Source of the DNA: Eumeta japonica
Taxonomy: Eukaryota; Arthropoda; Insecta; Lepidoptera; Psychidae
DNA length: 64,000 nt
NCBI GenBank assembly: GCA_005406025.1
Contig: BGZK01000189.1
Location: forward strand, 1-64,000
Direction: 5' to 3'
Below the pieces are notes generated by a model. That model searched no databases, had not been told where the DNA came from, and saw only the letters and a program-made list of their open reading frames with translations. The position numbers and the translations under genes are program-made. Shown here piece after piece: positions 57,336 through 64,000 of the stretch (position 1 is the first letter of the stretch; each line of letters opens with the position of its first letter).

Positions 57336-58730
57336 GACGGGTCTTGTATGTGTTTTGCTCTAAGAGTATCTTGTTATATTGTCCGTAATTTTATTTATGA
57401 GACGCAAAATGCCAATAGGTTTTTTTTTTCTTCTTGAATGAGAAATGATGATGCTTCTAAAAGAACGGCGATTTTCGCTTATAAATAATTTGTTTTGGTG
57501 AGAAATATTCATATTGTTGGTTTTACTTTTGATTTTGTAGATATTTAAAGCACTTTAAACTTAATATATATTAAAATTAAATTGGTATACATTAAAATTA
57601 AAGCTCCGTTTCGAGTAGGTAGTTTTAATACAGAACAATTTTCAAAATACCATGAAGAAATATTTGAATATTTTTGGCACAACAATTCCTTAAACTGTTA
57701 AATTGTCCTTGAATGTAAATTTATTATCCACTCATATTAATAATACATTACACCCAAACATAACATTTTTTTGGGGGGGTTTTCAATGCCGTGTATAAAA
57801 AAAAACGTAATTAGATATTTTTTTAATTGAATTAAAATATATTCAAAAATTTAAACCATTCCTGAAGACGATTGTATTTATAATATTGTGATATGAAGGA
57901 ATCTTAGCAGCAGACAGATGTTATAATTCTTTGCAAATTTCTATCAAAATGGATAAGGTGGGCGCTGTTTACTTTACCGTCGTCTATGCATCTGAGAATC
58001 AGTGTATCGTCCATGAAAGAGAGAGAAAAGAATCCTAGAGTCACTATCGATACGTGCCTTCAGTTATTAGACGAAGGACAAGTATTTCAAAACATTTCTC
58101 TACAAACTTTCGCATTTTACTCCGGAGCATGATCTTTCATAGAAATCAATGTTAAGCAATAGTCGATTCACTAGTTATAGCAATCCTTAGACAAAATTCA
58201 GTTTCCGACGATGATTTCTTAAGAGTTTTCTCAATCGGAAAAAGAATACCCACACTTTTTTGAATAAAAAGAAAATTAACTAGTTTATGTAGTAGACGCG
58301 ATGTTAAAAAATTGGGGTGATTCAATCCCTAGCTTCTTACTATGGACATACGTATTCACCGCTCAACATTAATAGATGAAAAACTGCTATAAGAGCTACA
58401 AAGTAAAAGATGATAATCATACTCTGGTGATGTAAATACGATAGTTGTGATTTTAATAACTCCGTCATTATTAGCCGAATTCAACCGAATCTGATCGGAA
58501 GTTCAACTTCAAGGAGGTAGCAAGAAGACAGACGAACTCACTTCCCTTTTTATGAGATCGTTAGATATGTGACCAATGTTATATCAAAATTCGTCTCCGA
58601 TATAATTCCTGCAACAGCGGTGTCGCAGTAATGATTGCAACTCTATCTTCGAGGCGTCATCGTAAAACCTCATTTTTGTTTACGATTTAATACGGAGCAG
58701 ATCCTTGTGATTCAACATCATAAACAAAAT
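57336..58730. other. AT-rich sequence, no feature seen
   Basis: Includes a G-run after T-run (TTTTTTTGGGGGGGTTTT, about 57770). No domain or repeat recognised. Confidence 0.5.
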
Positions 58731-58734
58731 ACGC

Positions 58735-58935
58735 CCGAAGTTTTAGAGTCAACGGCGCGCGCGGCTCCGGGGGCGGGGCTCGCGCGACCCAAATGACCCT
58801 GCTCCTTCATTAGGATGCGGCGCCACCTGTCTTAATTAGTTTCAGCGTTTAACTTGTTCTGAAAACTGCGGACCGGGCCCCCGCTGTTGTTTCGACCTTT
58901 TGTTCTGGCTGCACTCTCCGTTGCTTGTTGCCGTT
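58735..58935. promoter_or_regulatory. GC-rich island
   Basis: CGCGCGCGGCTCCGGGGGCG and GGGGCTCGCGCGACCC, followed by CTTCATTAGGATGCGGCGCC, CACCTG and CTTAATTAGTTTC. Sp1-like and homeodomain-like sites lie side by side, with no coding frame. I infer regulatory DNA. Confidence 0.35.
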
Positions 58936-59395
58936 TTTTTAAAAAAATATATTCAGTCAGACATTGCGGTTAGGCAGATGCCCAACCACAATTACTGACT
59001 ATATATATTTTTAAGTACATGTCATTATTTTTGTATAAATAAATGTCGAATTTTGTGCAAATAAATGTCAATTCCATAGAATATGTAAGTACAAACTACT
59101 ACATACGTGACATAATTGTGGATATTACATTAAGCCGGATCAATTACTGTTTCCTAATTCTACAGATTTCATCTTATATATATATATATAAAATAGTATA
59201 AAAAACGCATTTCAGTATTGATGTTTTTTTTTGGTACGAAATACATTTAAACGATCCATTATATTTTATAAAATTTCAAAAACTATCCTAGATCTTTACT
59301 GAAGATTAGTAAATGTCATTGCTTTTTACTTAGAATAAAAAATGGCTTGGTTGTCACAGTAAAAAATAGTATTATAGAATAATCATCAAAGGGGT
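58936..59395. other. AT-rich sequence, AT dinucleotide run
   Basis: An (AT)n run lies at about 59175-59191. Nothing else recognised. Confidence 0.5.
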
Positions 59396-59404
59396 GTTTT
59401 ATAA

Positions 59405-59920
59405 TAATTAAAAAGAGAAAATGGTGGAACAGCGACATAAAGAACATCGTATCTGATAATAGCATATGAGAGGCAACGCAATTTTTTACCAGCATGAGAA
59501 TTATAAGATAGCCAAAAAGATAATTCGAACTACTCAGTGATTCAAAAAGACAAATCTAATCCTAGATTCCTATGAACACTGATAACCAAAGTACACAAAA
59601 ACTTAAAGCACAACCAGATGAAATATTACAAAATGGCAATGCATAGAAAATAATGCAAGCTCACTACTCACTCCAAACGAGGCTGTACGCAAAATGTGGT
59701 CGAAAATTATAGCGAGCCACCAAGTGATGAATTCTTTCAAAAAACCGGTTGTGGTAAATTCCAGTTACGATACAAGGACTTGCTGATGAATAAAAAATCA
59801 GAAAGTTACTATATGGCTTTATTTAGGCTATACTTTTGCATTTTCCATCTATATGGATTTGAAAATACACATTACTCAAATAGACAGGTAGATTCATACA
59901 TGCAATACAACGATTGTGTA
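59405..59920 (+). pseudogene. Possible LINE coding relic
   Basis: AAAAGAGAAAATGGTGGAAC reads KRKWWNSDIKNIV in one frame, like the WWN motif between the endonuclease and RT domains of some LINEs. The downstream frames (for example 59696-59923) have no confirming block. The call rests on one short motif. Confidence 0.2.
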
Positions 59921-60449
59921 TGAATGAAATTAATTTGAAGACTAAAGTGGTGTCGACTCATTCTATTAATTAAAATTCAATGCATTTTTATAGTTCCAAG
60001 TGAATTATTTTTACATATTTTAAAGAGAAAACTCACCAGTATGAATTAGAAGCGCCCATCGAGGGTTCTAAACGAAGTTATATTAAAAAATAAGCTGGAT
60101 CGGGTCGTGAGTAGATCACAAATTTGGAACTTAGAGAATCTCCAAGAACTAATAATTCTTACACATTTATATTTTTTCGAATATCTGACATTTGGCTTAT
60201 ATATCCTGTAACGTGTTTCAAACCTCTGAGGTGCGGAGGGAGACGGCATTTTTCGCACAGTTTTGGACGTATATCAAAAAGAGATCGCACTATATATAAA
60301 TATTTTGTACCTATCTTGAAATCATGCCCTTTGAAATGACAATAGGAGACACATAAAACTAAAACAAAAAATTAGGTTTTAAAATGATTTCATGTTTTGG
60401 TAGTCCACGACACAAACATTAAATTATTTTACAGGCAATAAGTGCGGGC

Positions 60450-60560
60450 AACGCTTTCATAATTCTTCCAAGTTTCAAGTCAATAGCGTCAATAGCCAGT
60501 GCGACACACAGACGGACAAACATACACGCAATGGAATTACACCATAAAAGTTCTGTTTTG
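60450..60560 (+). repeat. Tail fragment of the common lepidopteran repeat
   Basis: GCGACACACAGACGGACAAA then ATTACACCATAAAAGTTCTG resembles the GACAGACGGAC ... TAAGGGTTCCG tail of the class at 44765. Confidence 0.4.
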
Positions 60561-60929
60561 ATTTTTATTTACGTTATGAAACTCTGAATTTTATATAAAA
60601 TTTTCCCTAAAACGTTCTTGTTTTTTTTTTTTTTTATTTGACCTTTCGTACGATGTATAACCCGCTTTGTTTACAAAAAAAGTGGTACTTGTCAGTTTCT
60701 GCGCGCGACTGGAGTTTGATCTTTAAAAATATATGACATCTTGGAATGTATGGTAAATAAAACATCTCTTATGATATTTAAGGTATGTATATATTTTTAT
60801 TCACAGTTATTTCTGTTGGTTTGTTAAAATATAGGTACTACATAAATCATGTTGTATATTAAAATTTTGAGACTCCAAAATTCTAACTTGAACGATTGAT
60901 AAGAATGGCAAGCTTGCTCATCATATATA

Positions 60930-61020
60930 TAGTGAGTGTCCATGGGTGGCGGTGACCAGCTGCTCTCTGGTGGCTGGTATGCTTCTTTGCGCCTCGAAAA
61001 TGCTCTAAAAAATAATAATT
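60930..61020 (+). mobile_element. SINE/LINE 3' tail
   Basis: CCATGGGTGGCGGTGACCAG, CTGGTGGCTGGTATGCTTCT and TTGCGCCTCG before an A-rich end resemble the common lepidopteran tail GGGCGGCGGTGATCGCTTACC ... GGGCCGTATGCTCGTTTGCC. Confidence 0.6.
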
Positions 61021-61037
61021 GTTTTCATGGAAGTTTA

Positions 61038-61054
61038 CAAAAAAAAAAAAAAAC
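61038..61054. repeat. Poly-A run
   Basis: An uninterrupted A tract shortly after the repeat tail at 60930-61020; it could be the poly-A of a retroposed copy. Confidence 0.5.
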
Positions 61055-61284
61055 GATTTGTACTTCTTTCTTTACCGGTTAGTGATGAAATGAATAAACA
61101 AAGTTCCTTCTACACGAACTCGATTTCAAAGAACAGCAAAAGCCGTATAAAATTTTATTGTGCGGCAAAATTCCAAAAAGTCAGGTGAAATTTTCTTTAT
61201 ATGGCCGACCTCCGTCCGCCCGAATATAATTAGCTCGTCGCCTCGCAATACTTCGGCCGTTGTTAAGCAACTCAGTGCCCGTAA

Positions 61285-61400
61285 ATTTTTTAACCGACTT
61301 GAAAAAAAGAGAGCAACTTCTGTATTTGACGGGTATATTACATTTCGTATGATGTTCATCGATTTTTCAGAAACGAATCGCTTAACTGTCTCTTTTATTT
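61285..61400 (+). repeat. Common lepidopteran AACCGACTTC-type repeat
   Basis: TTTTAACCGACTTGAAAAAA, GAGAGCAACTTCTGTATTTG then ACGGGTATATTACATTTCG and GTTCATCGATTTTTCAG match the family at 29675 and extend it. Frames at 61126-61459 cover it on both strands but reflect the repeat. Confidence 0.6.
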
Positions 61401-61427
61401 TGATAGGTCTGTACTATATTACACTTT

Positions 61428-61652
61428 ATATATTTAAACTGTATTTATATTTTGAGTAGATTACCTAAATGAATCTATTGTGATGTAAAATAGACCGTTG
61501 TTTGGGAATTCGATAATTTTTATCGATGTATGCGATGTTCATATATTTAAACTGTATTTATATTTTGAGTAGATTACCTAAATGAATATATTGTGATGTA
61601 AAATATACCGTTGTTAGGGAATTCGATAATTTTTATCGATCTATGCTTTACG
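61428..61652. repeat. 113-bp tandem duplication
   Basis: Two units (about 61428-61540 and 61541-61652), each ATATATTTAAACTGTATTTA ... GGGAATTCGATAATTTTTAT CG. They differ at a handful of bases, so the event is older than the one at 40265. Confidence 0.9.
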
Positions 61653-62465
61653 CATATTTACGTAATAATGGAAGAACTTGACGCGTAATTTAAGTTAACT
61701 ATATCGTGTTGTAGTTACAGAGATTTGATAATAGAGATAATAAAAAAACAATAATTATATTTTTTGTTCACAAGTCTCAAAACAACTCACTGAATCAGTC
61801 GAAGGCCAGGCGCAACTAAGCGTATGCAAAAATGTAAAGACCCTGGAATATTATAAAAGCCATCTGATAATTCGGGATCGGCGCTGGTATTCCACTTTCT
61901 GCGTACAAAAAATAGCTAAAGCAAGGTAAAAGGATGTCAAAAGCTGAAAGCTGAGGGATATCTGCATATGGGATATTTTTAACTATCTACAAGATATTTT
62001 AATTAATGGGTTCTTGAAGGTGGTTATTTTTTTTTGGAAATTTTATTTTACTTAATTTTAATGTTTTCTTATAATTCTGTATTTTTAGTTTGTGCTACAA
62101 ATATTTATAATTTAAATTAAAGACGCTTTAAATTAGGATAACTTATATTGTAAGTTAATGATTCCTATTGAAATGTGTATAAAACCAATGATCTTTCTAA
62201 AGCTAACGTCAACTTTTGCCACGACTTTTACTTTGGTGATAGCACCAAAGTAAAACAAATATAGATTTGTCGTCAAAAATCACTTAGGTTTTAGACAAAT
62301 CCTAAAATATACGTATCGTTAATTTTAAAAGAAAATTTCAGATAAAGTCCACATAAATTCTGGATAACAAATTTTAAGTAAATAAGTTTCTGCGTTTTGG
62401 AGTTTGACTATGAAATTTGGATTTGAAATAAAAGGAAGCATCAATAGGCAATTTTTTATATTATC
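61653..62465. other. AT-rich sequence, no gene
   Basis: Contains the hairpin at 62226; otherwise nothing recognised. Confidence 0.5.
62226..62255. repeat. Perfect 13-bp hairpin
   Basis: TTTTACTTTGGTG, loop ATAG, CACCAAAGTAAAA. Confidence 0.88.
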
Positions 62466-62479
62466 ATTGTTTTAGTTTC

Positions 62480-62890
62480 TGCCCTTGGCTTCGTTCGCGG
62501 AGACATGGAATGAACACCGATATATTTTAGATTGATCGATCTTATCGTCAATACGTGTATCGTCAAACCAATTACGGTTTCGATCACGTTTCTTATTCCG
62601 GTTCCACGCTCTATTTCGACCCTGATAATTTAAATCCGGATTCCATTCTCGATTCTTATCTTAGTCTGGTTCTCGATTCTACTGCCCATTTCGGTTCCAT
62701 TCCCGCTCTTCATTCTGGTCACAGTCCCACACTTGATTTCTACCCCGGTCCCGTTTTCAATTTTAATCTCGGTCTTGCTCTCGATTCTGATCCTAGTCCG
62801 ATTTTCGATTGTGCTCCCCGCGACGCTTTTAATTCTCATTCCGCTATCTGTCCCGGTTCAGATTTGGACGAAGCCGGAAACAAACATATA
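62480..62890 (+). repeat. Hexamer-periodic array, copy 7 (longest)
   Basis: The head CTTGGCTTCGTTCGCGGAGA (62485 on) is followed by a spacer. From about 62575 to 62860 the text divides into sixes of the type NNTYYY: GGTTCC ATTCCC GCTCTT, then AATCTC GGTCTT GCTCTC and GATTCT GATCCT AGTCCG. At the far end GGACGAAGCCG (62876-62886) is an inverted match to the head. The 112-codon plus frame (62555-62893) is open because the period is a multiple of three. It encodes alternating Asp/Ser/Pro residues and is not judged a gene. Confidence 0.7.
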
Positions 62891-62894
62891 TAAA

Positions 62895-63885
62895 AATAGA
62901 ACAAACTTTTGTAGGTGTGCAAGAAACAGACTCCATTTCATATTATCAATTTATATTATTTTTATAATATATATATCATGTTGTTTATTATAAAAAGTGG
63001 CCTATGCCCTATTCCAAAACAACATCTACCTCTGTGCAAAATTTGATTCCAATCTTTTTCGGATTCGCGGCTTCAATGTGATTCAAGGATAAAAAACTCA
63101 AACAAAAATACTTTTCTCATTCATAGTAAATATATACAGATAAATCCTTAATTTGTTCGATACACAAGCGTAAAATGTATCCTGCCTTCATTTCTGAGCA
63201 ACTATCAAAGCGCTTTTGGTATTTCTATCTTTGAGAGGAAAACGTAAAGAGATACGAAAGATGAATAATTTGATTGATAACGCGGATCTGCTCTTAATAC
63301 ATCGGGGATACTCAACGGACCCTGAAAGCCTTTTCGGGCAGACGAAAAAAGTATAATTTTGTGACGGATTCGCTACACTTAAAATAAAGAGGTTGTCGCT
63401 CCTCTTCTGTTTGTGAATTTTGTTTATTGACATAAATTGTTATGTCAGAATAGTTTGCCCTGGAACATTAGTGAATTATTCTTTTTATCATTGTAAATGA
63501 AATAAAATAATTTATGCGAATAAATTAATTGTTTATAGATTTTCGTCTTTCAACGCAATATACAATTAAAAATAATACTATCTGCTCATTTTTTGTTTCA
63601 GGTAATGCTGACAATGTATTTGGACACGTAACGTATTTATGGTAATGTGATATTATAAAATTTATATAAAATTATGAGAATATTCAATTCAAGAAGTTAA
63701 TTCTTAGGGAACTCAATATCCATATAAAAAAATGGAGTTGAATTTCTATTTTGTATATATTAGGAAAGTTTTCAAGAATTCACATCGTAATTTTTTTACT
63801 AAATTTAATTGACGTGAAAACTTCTATAGATGCGTTAGATGATTTCGAGATTGGTAAAATTATGAGTTCGTGTCACCTTGTTATA
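62895..63885. other. AT-rich sequence, no feature seen
   Basis: No domain or repeat recognised. Confidence 0.5.
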
Positions 63886-63889
63886 CCGC

Positions 63890-63995
63890 GTCACCGACAT
63901 GCTAACGCATATATGTGACACTTCTATATATATGTAAGTACATGTAAAATATTTTTTATGAGTGAAATCTTACAAGTTTGTGTCACCGACATGCT
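63890..63995 (+). repeat. Direct repeat GTCACCGACATGCT at the window edge
   Basis: The 14-mer occurs at 63890-63903 and 63982-63995, 92 bp apart, each preceded by a TATGAGT...TGTCAC-like text. This may be the start of a tandem array that continues past the window. Confidence 0.55.
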
Positions 63996-64000
63996 GTTAA

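Noticed and set aside
62555..62893. 112-codon plus frame as a gene
   Set aside because: The frame is open because the underlying repeat has a 6-base period; other copies of the family are broken.

Overview
The window looks like insect nuclear DNA, most likely from a moth or butterfly. It is AT-rich throughout, has no dense coding and no prokaryotic gene order, and carries many sequence motifs that recur in lepidopteran genomes: tRNA-like SINEs, LINE 3' ends, Tc1/mariner relics and several widespread anonymous repeats. I found no host protein-coding gene, rRNA, convincing tRNA or CRISPR array that I can support. Most open frames are short and many lack an ATG. The window is best read as a large intergenic or intronic stretch of mixed old transposon debris and GC-richer islands that may be conserved regulatory DNA.

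Layout. 0-10 kb: a decayed mariner transposase on the minus strand (475-1420), fragments of a common lepidopteran repeat (3.6-4.7 kb), an unrecognised 102-codon minus-strand frame (5596-5904) and a first hexamer-periodic array (7456-7745). 10-16 kb: a LINE 3' end, a second hexamer array, a decayed LINE reverse transcriptase with a YADD motif (11185-12020), a long inverted-repeat element (12332-13117), a GC-rich island, and a probable 1.65-kb solo LTR with a 5-bp target duplication and internal tandem arrays (14016-15668). 16-22 kb: GC-rich islands with many TAAT cores, a hexamer array, and a repeat also found at 30.6 kb. 25-27.5 kb: a LINE 3' end on the minus strand, an RTE-like tail, an arthropod-wide inverted-repeat element and a hAT-like MITE.

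29.45-32.89 kb: the best-bounded mobile element, a Tc1/mariner-superfamily transposon with ~55-bp terminal inverted repeats and TA target duplication. It holds a broken DDE transposase and three nested repeats. 33-47 kb: mostly featureless AT-rich DNA with GC-rich islands, a perfect 350-bp tandem duplication (40265-40964), a six-copy 26-bp minisatellite (43591-43746) and a full-length common lepidopteran repeat (44765-45200). 47-64 kb: two copies of a tRNA-derived SINE, paired perfect hairpins at 51.2 kb, more hexamer arrays, a 113-bp tandem duplication (61428-61652) and assorted repeat tails.

Nothing here forms a pathway or operon. The most unusual pattern is a dispersed family of seven strictly 6-bp-periodic arrays, most of them headed by a short motif like GGCTTCGTCCGCG. 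I saw no evidence for a new defence, toxin or other multi-gene system.
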